Assembly (NCBI RefSeq): GCF_005239225.2
Contig: NC_133290.1
Location: 13,896,204-13,960,203, forward strand
DNA length: 64,000 nt
DNA from: Populus alba
Taxonomy: Eukaryota > Streptophyta > Magnoliopsida > Malpighiales > Salicaceae
Reading direction: 5' to 3'
A program made the translations under genes and the position numbers. Each line of letters starts with the position of its first letter. Within the stretch, counting starts at the first letter, position 1. A model generated the notes under the pieces. That model had not been told where the DNA came from. It worked only from the letters and a program-made list of their open reading frames with translations, and searched no databases. Of this stretch, positions 56,310 to 64,000 are shown piece by piece.

Positions 56310-58010
56310 TGAAGCTAGGAGTTCTATTAAGAGGGTAAAAGATTTTTTTTAAAAAAAAATATTATCATCGCAAGCATTTATACTAATTCTTTTCAAATAT
56401 ATATTACATTTTAACTATATATATTCATTAAATTAAGAATAAAAACAAAGTAAGTTGTTTTCTCTGTATTTTTAAGGAAATTTAATTAGTTATTATCTAA
56501 CTCAAATAAATAACAATAAATATAAAATTTTGTGAACTTTAGATATTAGTCATATATTGATGGTTGAAAATAAAATTGTAAATGTTTTTAAGATATTTTT
56601 AAGTGAAAATAAATTAAAATTTGGATTTTGGATGTTTTGAAAACTAAAACCCGGTTTTTGATCACCGAAAATGATCAATTTTATATATATATATATATAT
56701 AATGAATGACATGTCGTCTATTCAATTTTTTAAAATTAAAATCAGACATATTAGCCTAAGCGTTTTTTTATCTTTTCAAAAGGTCAAGTGAGAAGATCTG
56801 GTGTTGTAAAACCTAGACGAGCCTAGGTTTGACTCTTGTTGCCCCTTACTTAATTGTTTTTTAAAATTTCTAAATATTTTTAAATAAAGAAATTATAATA
56901 AAATTTTTAAAAATCATATGATATCATGGTAACATATTTTTCAAATACTATTAAAAGCTTTTTATCTTAATGGTAAACTAATACTTTATGAATAATATGA
57001 ACAATGTTTTTTTTTATATTTCTATTAAATATTGAATAAAAATAAATAAATAAATATATATATATATAAAACAAAAAAAACAAAGAAATGAGTTTTAACC
57101 GAAGAAACTCTTACTTTTGATAAAAAAGAAATTATAAGAAAAAACTGGTTGTCTGACATAATTGTGCCCCAGTAGTTTTTTTTTTTTTTTTTTAAAGAAA
57201 AAAAGATCATTTTCATATTAAAAACATGTTGTTCCCTATTTTTATTATAAAAGTAACCTGGCCTCATGTATCGTGATAAATTTCATATAAAAAATTAAGT
57301 AAAACAGATTTATGGACGATTACCAATTTTCTTGAGATAAATTTTTTTTTTTTTAGAAAAACGCTAGTTATTGACTAATAAAATAGAAATAGTAGCATAA
57401 TAACAAGACCAGTTATAAGCTAATACAATACGAAATCATCTCACCTTTTTCGGGTCATTAATTAAATCTCTGGAAATTAACACAGAAGAGGAACATAGAT
57501 CATTCTAAAAGTCTGAACTTTCCTGACACTTCATCTGGAACTCCATTGCTTCACATGAAGAGCTAGCCATAATTTTATTCGTCTTAATTCCTTTTTTTTT
57601 TTGTTGTTGGAAGAAGTCGATATAATCTTTATAATTGGGTGAGAATCATGTATAATTTACCTGTAAAAGAGCTGGCAGAAGCAGCTAATTCAATCAACTG
57701 CAACGCAAGGTACGCTATTCAAATACCAGTGTATAATTAGGACCAGATAGAACAAGAAATTACCTCCTTGAGATTAATTAATTATGTTCCATGATTGAAA
57801 GTCGTTGTGGAAAACATAAAATCCCTCGAAAGGATTTTAATTATCACAGAATTATCTAAGTAAAACAATCGCAGATGATGTATAAACAGATACAACAGAA
57901 ACAATTCCAAGTGTCAATATCAGTCGTAGCTGTTCAAAGCAATTCATTGATTTACCACCAAAGGAGAGCGAGGACCACCAAGAATCCAATTAAAAAAAAA
58001 AAAAAAAAAT
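56310..58010. other. Intergenic, no gene seen
   Basis: AT-rich, with AT microsatellites (56681-56701 and 57055-57068) and poly-T runs. About 57580-57980 is less AT-rich, but I could not recognise an exon. Confidence 0.45.
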
Positions 58011-58011
58011 T

Positions 58012-58215
58012 TAACTATCTAGGTGGTGGCCTAGTAGTAAGAGTTTGGGACCAAGAGGTTTGTCCCTTTTGTGATCTCAAGTTCGAGCCCTAGGTTGCTC
58101 ATATGTTGACCACTGGAGGCTTACATGGTCGTTAACTTCAGGGCCCGTGGGATTAGTCGAGGTGCGTGCAAGCTGGCCCGGACACCCACGTTAAACTAAA
58201 AAAAAAAAAAAAATT
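58012..58215 (+). mobile_element. tRNA-derived SINE (Salicaceae/Au-like)
   Basis: The A-box region is GGTGGCCTAGTAGTAAGAG and the B box is AGTTCGAGCCC, 40-50 bp apart as in tRNA-derived SINEs. It continues CATGGTCGTTAACTTCAGG, GTGGGATTAGTCGAGGTGCG and GCCCGGACACCCACGTTAAA, then poly-A. The flanking A-run plus ATTTAAC repeats on both sides and is the probable target duplication. Confidence 0.85.
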
Positions 58216-58344
58216 TAACCTAGTAAATTAACTGGTTATGTCATGGGTTTGCTTTCTAATAATCACAAGTTCGAATTCTCTTAAAATTATTGAAAGTTTA
58301 TATAATTATTAACTTAAAAAATTATAAGATTAATCGAAATATAC
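58216..58344 (+). mobile_element. Second, heavily decayed SINE
   Basis: The order of words follows the intact SINE next to it: TCACAAGTTCGAATTCTC (B box), then GAAAGTTTATATAATTATTA for AGGCTTACATGGTCGTTA, then AGATTAATCGAAAT for GGATTAGTCGAGGT. The tail is not clear. Confidence 0.5.
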
Positions 58345-58459
58345 CGGCCTGCTGCCCTCGAGCAGTTGCAGGTGGGAAGCGGTGTGTATGATTGCCGTGA
58401 AAACCATATGGAAATCCAGATGTGGTTCCATACACAGTAGCTTCTGGGAACCCTTGAAA
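58345..58459 (-). pseudogene. Orphan exon of an unidentified gene
   Basis: On the minus strand a 115-nt open stretch follows an acceptor (TTTAATATTCAG) and ends at a donor (GGCCG-GTATAT). It reads FQGFPEATVYGTTSGFPYGF then HGNHTHRFPPATARGQQAG. The composition (Gly, Pro, Tyr, Phe) is unlike the AT-rich noise around it and resembles C-terminal linkers of plant RNA-binding proteins, but I cannot name it. The LTR ends 17 bp from the acceptor, so the retrotransposon inserted in the intron before it. No partner exon was found downstream. Confidence 0.45.
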
Positions 58460-59647
58460 CTGAATATTAAACAACGTGTCACACCCCCGCAAAAAAAAAT
58501 TTTTTTATAAAGGCACGACATCGGTTGGCGATTTTCGTTGTGTTCTGATGATTTGGTTCTTTGGAGTCGCCACCTAGTATTTGGTCACTAGGAACCCTAA
58601 CTGGTCTTTCAGAGATTCTAAGGCAAGGGACTGGTTGCGTAAAGGGAAGGTACTAGCACCCCTAATACGCCCTACCTAAGGTAAGCTGCTTGGTGTTTGG
58701 TTTGCTTTATAGTCTATGATGTTGGTGTTTTCTAAATCCGTCAACTCGTAAATCGCAAGGATAAGAGAATAAAAGAATGAAGAAATATTTTCACGATTCT
58801 TTAAAAAAAAAAACTACTTTTCACGACTCGTAAACCGTGGAGAAAAAAATTAAAATTAAAATTTTGAAATGTTCTCGATCGCAACCAAAAACTTCTTTCA
58901 AACATGTGCGTTGATTTATTACTCCCGATAATATTTTGGATGTTCGTCCTTTTAAGGATTTCTTCATCCAAACATTAGCGGTGAACAATAACCACAACTT
59001 CTCCTCCCAAAATAAGATTTTTATAGTTTTTGGAAATATTGGCCAATACCCTTTGGAGTTTTACAAACAGGTTGTAAAATCCACAAATGCAAGAAAATGA
59101 TTTTTTGTGTTTAAGAAATCTATGCGAAAACACATTTTCAAAACTTCCAATATTTTTTTTTATATATATAAAAAGGAACATTCAAAACATGTTAGAGTAT
59201 TGGCCGTATGCAACACGCAAGAAAACAATTTTTTTTTTTTTTGTAAACATTTTTTTTTTGTGAAAACGGGTATTTTAAACACTGAATTGGTATTCTTATG
59301 GTATAAAAATACAAACCAATATTAATCCACCCTAATAAAAAATATGCAGGAAAAATCAACACTATTTTTAAGGCCTTTTTGAAATTTTTTTTTTGAAAGC
59401 AAAAACATTTTTTATTTTTTGAAAATCTTTGATGTTTTGACGAAAACCGGGTATTTTAATACCGGATTTGTATCTTTACAATACAAACTGATATTGATCA
59501 AAATACAGTAATAAAATTACACAAAAATCACAAATTTTTTTTGAAGATATTTTTTTCAAACGGGCCAGACTCGGCCTAAAAGGAAATTGGGCCAAAAATC
59601 AACCCAAAATAAATTAGGGCCCAATTTCTACAGGGCTGGACTCAGCC

Positions 59648-59875
59648 CAGCCCACACATGGTGTGGGCTGATGTTACAACCGAAATGAACATGGACTGGT
59701 TACTGTGCACCTCCACAGTAACCAGTTAATTAATTAGGTGGTTACTGTGCACCTGCACTAATTAATTAGACCTGCATAGTAACCGAAGAATTAAATTAGC
59801 TGGTTACTGTGCCCCTGCACAGTAACCAGCTAATTAATTTCTTACTTGCAGAACGTGCACAGTGCACGTTCTGCA
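59648..59875. repeat. Cluster of perfect hairpins in the LTR
   Basis: 59648-59670: 10-bp stem CAGCCCACAC, loop ATG. 59695-59726: 13-bp stem ACTGGTTACTGTG, 6-nt loop. 59796-59833: 17-bp stem TTAGCTGGTTACTGTGC, 4-nt loop, extendable by 2 bp. 59847-59875: 14-bp stem TGCAGAACGTGCAC around one base. The ACTGTGCA core recurs. Confidence 0.88.
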
Positions 59876-60605
59876 TGCAAGAAGACGAATACGGGATAAA
59901 GGGGAAGAGTTACCTGCGACGATGAGCTTGGGTAGAGGAGCTGAACAGTGGTGCTGGTGGTGGTTTTGCTGGCGGTTGCTGACCGGAGGATGGCTGGGAT
60001 GGTGGCTGGCCTTTCTTCCTTTTTCTCTGTGTTTTGTTCTACTCTGTTCTCCTCTGCTTCTCCTTTCTTCTTCTGCTTCTCACACTGCTCTTCCCTCTCA
60101 CGGTGATTCTGCTATTTTTTTGGCAGGTTGATGGTGGGTGGCGGTGGTGGAGAGGAAGCCGGTGATGCCTCAAGTGGTTATGACGGTGACAGTGGCTGGG
60201 AAACCTAAGGACAACGGTTGTTTCCTTCTTCTTCTTCCCCGTGCAGAGGAGCAGGTGCTGCCTTTTCTTCAATGGTGCTCTCCTCGTTTGAAACTTCACT
60301 CTCCTTTTAGTTTAAAAAATATAACCCCCTCCCCTCTGTTCGGTCTCTCCTCTCTCTCCTCCCTTCGGGTTCTTTGTTTTTTCTTTGGGTTCTTTTTTTC
60401 TTTCCTCTCTTTCTCTTCGGTTCCTCTCTATTTATAAGGAAAAAAGGGACCGGCGTGCCTTTTGTTAGTGCGCCTTCAATCACGCAACGGCTGGTCGGCC
60501 ATTGATGCTTTCGGTGGTGGTGGTGGGGGCGAGGAGAGAGAGGCGGGAAGGTTTTCAAATTTTTTCATCTTCTGTTGCTGGTAAACCGGGGGGAAAGAAG
60601 AAGAT

Positions 60606-60637
60606 GAACAGTGTCGTTCAAAAACGACACCGTTCTA

Positions 60638-60668
<31 letters not shown>

Positions 60669-60710
60669 TATATGAAACGGCGTCGTTTTGGATAAAACAC
60701 GCCGTTTCAT
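60606..60710. repeat. Two further LTR hairpins
   Basis: 60606-60635: stem GAAC-x-GTGTCGTT against AACGACAC-x-GTTC, 12 pairs with one mismatch. 60672-60710: perfect 12-bp stem ATGAAACGGCGT with a 15-nt loop. Both stems contain a CGTC/GTCG core. Confidence 0.85.
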
Positions 60711-60729
60711 TTTAAATGGCCAAACTTCA

Positions 60730-61110
60730 AAATCAGTCCTTCAAATTCGGTCTCCGCCCCTCTTGTTGGCCGCATTTTTCACTTTGGTCCTTGGCCTCTG
60801 ATTTATGCAATTGAGTCCTCAATTGATTAATAAACTTTCAATTTCTTCAATTAGGCCCCTGAACCGAATAATTGCAGCCCCTCCATTTACGCGCCTCTTC
60901 CAATTTGGTCCCTGGTTTCGGATTTTCTTAATTAAGTCCCTAATTGGCCATTAAACTTCAATATTTATGCAATTAAGCCCCTGATTTGACTTAATAAAAT
61001 CCTAAAAATTATAATTTGGCCCCAGAACTTTAAATTTCTTCAATTTAAAGCCCAAATTGACTTAAAAATCAATTTTTCTTGCAATCAAATCCCTATAAAT
61101 CCAATAAAAA
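60730..61110 (-). repeat. Degenerate GGTCCCTGAATT-type repeats in the LTR
   Basis: About nine variants of a word like CAATTTGGTCCCTGGTTT or CAATTAAGCCCCTGATTT recur every 30-60 bp (plus-strand sense). No exact period. Confidence 0.7.
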
Positions 61111-61351
61111 TCAATTAAACCCATAAACATCCAAATTTGGGCTTCTCTCCTAAAAATTCAAAATTTCCTTCTCAATAGGGTTCTCATCCTTCAAGAATAT
61201 ATTGTCAAGAATCCAATCTTTGTATCTTTATACTCATTGACCAATTTTCTGACCATTTTCCGAGCGCTTCTGCCTCTTGTCATTTTTCTAGCCTTCTTTG
61301 GCTATTTATTTTATTTTTTTGCGGGGACCCAAAAATGGGTTACAACAGATG

Positions 61352-61361
61352 CCCCCTCTTT
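61352..61361 (-). promoter_or_regulatory. Polypurine tract of the retrotransposon
   Basis: AAAGAGGGGG on the minus strand, four bases before the TG of the LTR. In LTR elements this primes plus-strand DNA synthesis. Confidence 0.75.
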
Positions 61362-61494
61362 ATAGAGCTTACGGAGCGAAGGCTTTGCGCAGTAAGTTTT
61401 ATAAAGATAGTCCCAACTAAACTCCCGAAAACTGATCTAGTCGAAGCTTGATCGATCTGAAACTCTTTCTTTACAACAATCCTCTTCGGCCCTC

Positions 61495-62287
61495 GGAATC
61501 CCATCTGGCAATTCCCTTCAACGAAAATGAAATATGGGGTCCCTTCTGGCGACCCCTTTTTTTGAAAAATATCGAAATGCGAGATCCCTTCTGGCGATCT
61601 CCTTTAATCAAACTTATAATCCCATCTGGGATTCCTATTAACAAACATGAAGTATGAGGTCCCATCCGGCGACCTCCCAAAATAGTGAAACGCGAAATCC
61701 CTTCTGGCGATTTCAAACAACCTGGAATCCCATCTGGCGATTCCTTTTAACCAACATTAAGTGTGAGTTCCCATCTGGCGACCTCCACAATAGCGAAACA
61801 CGAGATCCCTTCTGGCGATCTCAAACAACCTGGAATCTCATCTGGCGATTCCTTTTAACCAACGTGAAGTGTGAGGTCCCATCTGGCGACCTCCACAATA
61901 GTGAAAAATGAGATCCCTTCTGGCGATCTCAAACAACCTGGAATCCCATCTGGCGACTCCTTTTAACCAACAAAGTGTGAGGTCCCATCTGGCGACCTCC
62001 ACAATAGTGAAACACGAGATCCCTTCTGGCGATCTCAAGCAACCTGGAATCCCATCTGGCGATTCCTTTTAACCAACATGAAATACGAGATCCCATCTGG
62101 CGACCTCCAAATAGTGAAACACGAGATCCCTTCTGGCGATCTCAAACAACATGGAATCCCATCTGGCGATTCCCTTTTATTCAAAGCTGAAATATGGTCC
62201 CTTCTGGCGATCTTCATCGAAAAAAAACGAGATCCCTTCTTGCGATCTCTTTTAACCAAACAACTTGGAATCTCATCTGACGATTCC
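61495..62287 (-). repeat. Array of 22 hairpins with constant loop and covarying stems
   Basis: Each unit (plus-strand sense) is a 6-nt arm ending TC, a 9-nt loop CC[A/T]TCTGGC, and a 6-nt arm beginning GA. Sixteen of the 22 stems pair at all six positions although five different arm sequences occur: GGAATC, GGGGTC, GAGATC, GAGGTC, GAAATC, each with its own complement. In the middle (61873-62066) three hairpins in the order GAGGTC, GAGATC, GGAATC form a higher-order unit of about 106 bp with spacings 37, 30 and 39. Linkers contain CAATAGTGAAACAC and TTTTAACCAACATGAA. It lies between the integrase stop and the polypurine tract, the hypervariable part of Tat-lineage elements. Confidence 0.9.
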
Positions 62288-62949
62288 CTTTTACCAATTG
62301 CTATCGATGTCGTTCTTCCTGCTGGCAGGGTCTGAAATATATTATCTTCTCTTCTTTCTGTTCTAGACTCAACTCAATGATTCTTTCTTCGTCCACAATC
62401 TCGTTGGAATGCACTAAGATCTCCTCCTGTAACGATAAAAAAACATACGTGCAATGACTTTATGATTAGATGCAATGCATGCATTCGTACCTGGTTTTGA
62501 AACATAGGCCCCCATCCTCTTTTCTAGTTCATGAGACTTCCTCGTAACATGAGCGTGCTTTTGAAGTCGTATGCCGGATTCATCTCTCGTGTTGCCTTTT
62601 TCTTATCATATTCTTGGAGAAAAAGTATTTGACTTTCCTCAAGTAGCCCTTTTCTCAAAATGTAAGACTTGTTCTTGCTTTTATGTCATTGCTTTTGTCA
62701 AATGCTTTAGCTTGGTTTTCAAATCTATAGGCTTCCGTATAAAACATCTTGTATTGCCCCCAGTGTAGAGGTGTGATCCTAGTTTGAGCTTTTATATAGA
62801 GAAGAAATTCGTTCAGTCGATGCTAAACTTTTTAAATGAGTGAGGAGATGCACTGTTGGGATTAATGCAAAAAGATTGTTGTGAGATCAATGCACAAAAA
62901 GGAAAGAAATCAATGGCCAAACTTTGCTTTATTAATTTAGGGAACTACA
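62288..62949 (-). other. Retrotransposon untranslated region next to the integrase
   Basis: Unique-looking sequence between the integrase stop codon and the hairpin array. No conserved protein motif is seen in either strand. Confidence 0.5.
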
Positions 62950-63966
62950 TCAAGCGTAATATCTTTTTACAGAGTCAGAATTCACAGGCCGAGCTAGATC
63001 TTCTCCATCCATTCTAGCTAACTTCAACGCTCCTCCTGAGAATGCCTTTGTTACTACATAAGGACCCTCATAATTTGGTGCCCATTTGCTTCGATCATCT
63101 CCTGGTAATGACAATATTTTCTTCAATACTAGATCCCCTTCTTGAAACATACGCGGTCTAACATTCTTATCATACGCCTTAGCCATTCGTTTCTGATAAA
63201 GTTGGTGATGACATATTGCGGCCATCCTCTTCTCACTGATCAAGTTCAATTGCTCGTATCTCACTCTAGCCCACTCGGCCTCTTCTATCTCAGAATCTAT
63301 TAACACTCTTAACGATGGGATTTCCACTTCCAAAGGCATCACTGCTTCCATACCGTACACCAAAGAATATGGGGTAGTCCCTGTTGAGGTTCGAACTGCG
63401 GTGCGATATGCATGAAGGGCAAATGGTAACATCTCATGCCAATCCTTATAGGTGACTACCATCTTCTGAACAATCTTTTTGACATTCTTGTTAGCAGCTT
63501 CTACCGCCCCATTCATCTTTGGTCTATATGGCAAAGAATTGGAATGCTTGATTTTCCATTTAGTGCAGAGCTCTATTATCATCTTGCCGTTGAAATTCTG
63601 GGCATTATCAGTTATAATCTGTTCTGGGGGACCATACCGACATATCAAATCTCTCTCAATAAATTTCTTCACCACTTTTTGTGTCACATGAGCAAATGAC
63701 CCGGCTTCTACCCATTTTGTGAAGTAGTCAATAGCCACGAGGATAAATCTATGACCATTGCTCGCTTTTGGGTTTACAGGTCCAATCACATCAATTCCCC
63801 ACATCGCGAAAGGCCATGGAGATGTTAAGTTAAACAGAGGAGCTGGTGGCATATTGACCTTATCACTGTAAATTTGACATTTGTGACATTTTCTGACATA
63901 GTCGATACAATCTTTTTCTAGTGTCATCCAAAAATAACCAGCCCTTTGGATTTTCCTTGCCATCAT
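62950..63966 (-). CDS. Ty3-gypsy integrase, C-terminal part of Pol (partial)
   Basis: 338 open residues. It inserts element DNA into the genome. The end of the N-terminal zinc finger is CHKC (27-30). The catalytic core has D59 (WGIDVIGP), D120 (IITDNAQNF) and E156 (NGAVEAANK), with 35 residues between the last two, as in DD35E integrases. Near the end EGPYVV matches the GPY/F module, and the chain ends NSDSVKRYYA. No chromodomain follows, as expected for the Tat lineage. The ATG is not a true start: related sequence continues upstream to the window edge, but the frame is interrupted by a TAG three codons before it, consistent with a one-base loss near 63970-63975. The copy is therefore probably non-autonomous. 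Confidence 0.9.
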   Translation of the reverse strand: MMARKIQRAGYFWMTLEKDCIDYVRKCHKCQIYSDKVNMPPAPLFNLTSPWPFAMWGIDVIGPVNPKASNGHRFILVAIDYFTKWVEAGSFAHVTQKVVKKFIERDLICRYGPPEQIITDNAQNFNGKMIIELCTKWKIKHSNSLPYRPKMNGAVEAANKNVKKIVQKMVVTYKDWHEMLPFALHAYRTAVRTSTGTTPYSLVYGMEAVMPLEVEIPSLRVLIDSEIEEAEWARVRYEQLNLISEKRMAAICHHQLYQKRMAKAYDKNVRPRMFQEGDLVLKKILSLPGDDRSKWAPNYEGPYVVTKAFSGGALKLARMDGEDLARPVNSDSVKRYYA

Positions 63967-64000
63967 GTGCCGCTAGCATGGGTTGAGCAAATCCCCTCAT

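Larger units (their letters stand above)
58477..61347 (-). mobile_element. 3' LTR of a Tat/Ogre-like Ty3-gypsy element
   Basis: Read on the minus strand it begins TGTTGTAACCCATTTTTGGG and ends GCGGGGGTGTGACA, so it has TG...CA ends and is 2871 bp. A polypurine tract lies just before it. Near the end, GGTACTAGCACCCCTAATAC (plus sense) is a word typical of plant gypsy LTR ends. It contains seven strong hairpins and a region (60.73-61.1 kb) of degenerate AATTxGGTCCCTG repeats. The 5' LTR lies beyond the window, so the target duplication cannot be checked. Confidence 0.82.
58477..64000 (-). mobile_element. Partial Ty3-gypsy retrotransposon (3' half)
   Basis: The order on the minus strand is integrase, untranslated region with hairpin array, polypurine tract, LTR. 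Integrase just before the 3' side, a long untranslated region with tandem repeats and a nearly 3-kb LTR fit the Tat lineage (Ogre/Retand type). Gag, protease, RT and RNase H would lie beyond base 64000. Confidence 0.85.

Noticed and set aside
58040..58100. tRNA gene suggested by A- and B-box words
   Set aside because: No cloverleaf or anticodon arm, and a poly-A tail and a non-tRNA body follow; it is a SINE.
59862..60558. Open frames within the LTR (59862-60131, 60138-60437, 60307-60558)
   Set aside because: LTR sequence of low complexity and pyrimidine richness; no domain.
61460..62270. Several open frames of 66-89 residues across the hairpin array on both strands
   Set aside because: They arise because the repeat lacks stops in several frames; residues such as WRF and SGD simply repeat with the DNA unit.
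61495..62287. CRISPR-like regular spacing of short repeats
   Set aside because: Plant DNA inside a retrotransposon; the spacers are themselves repeated and there are no cas genes.

Overview
This is a plant nuclear window. It is AT-rich, its genes have GT-AG introns, and its intergenic DNA is full of LTR, SINE, MITE and TRIM remnants. The SINE, the GTTTGG-ended MITEs and the repeat phrases look like Populus/Salicaceae, but this is recognition from memory, not a search.

Layout. (1) 1.4-19.2 kb: a minus-strand tandem family of small secreted proline-rich proteins. Three genes at 1.4, 5.0 and 7.2 kb are of a PxLPxLP type, with a broken fourth copy at 9.4 kb. Three genes at 12.7, 15.8 and 18.8 kb are of the PELPK type. 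Between them lie a GH3 beta-xylosidase pseudogene (10.2-11.5 kb) and a UGT85-like pseudogene (14.7-15.1 kb). (2) 15.1-20.95 kb: a tandem duplication of about 3 kb made the last two PELPK genes and left a stray, frameshifted last exon of a carbonic anhydrase at 17.5 kb. (3) 20.3-23.5 kb: an intact nine-exon beta-carbonic anhydrase (minus), probably plastid-targeted. (4) 23.8-32.9 kb: AT-rich repeat desert with a minisatellite of about 65 bp. (5) 32.9-34.7 kb: a one-exon J-like protein of 602 residues that lacks the HPD triad (plus). (6) 41.4-48.4 kb: an eight-exon SVP/AGL24-type MADS-box gene (plus) with a 4.7 kb first intron carrying a hairpin-rich MITE and a TRIM in intron 2. (7) 48.4-58.5 kb: duplicated intergenic blocks, multimeric TRIM, SINEs and one orphan exon. 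(8) 58.5-64 kb: the 3' half of a Tat/Ogre-like Ty3-gypsy retrotransposon (minus): integrase, a 3' untranslated region and a 2.9 kb LTR.

The most striking signal is in that 3' untranslated region. An array of 22 short hairpins shares a near-constant 9-nt loop. The stem arms differ from unit to unit, yet 16 of 22 are perfectly paired, which is compensatory covariation. Related clusters of perfect hairpins occur in the LTR and in the MITE inside the MADS intron. The ordinary genes are independent single loci, not a pathway cluster; the only functional grouping is the cell-wall theme (secreted proline-rich proteins plus a dead beta-xylosidase).
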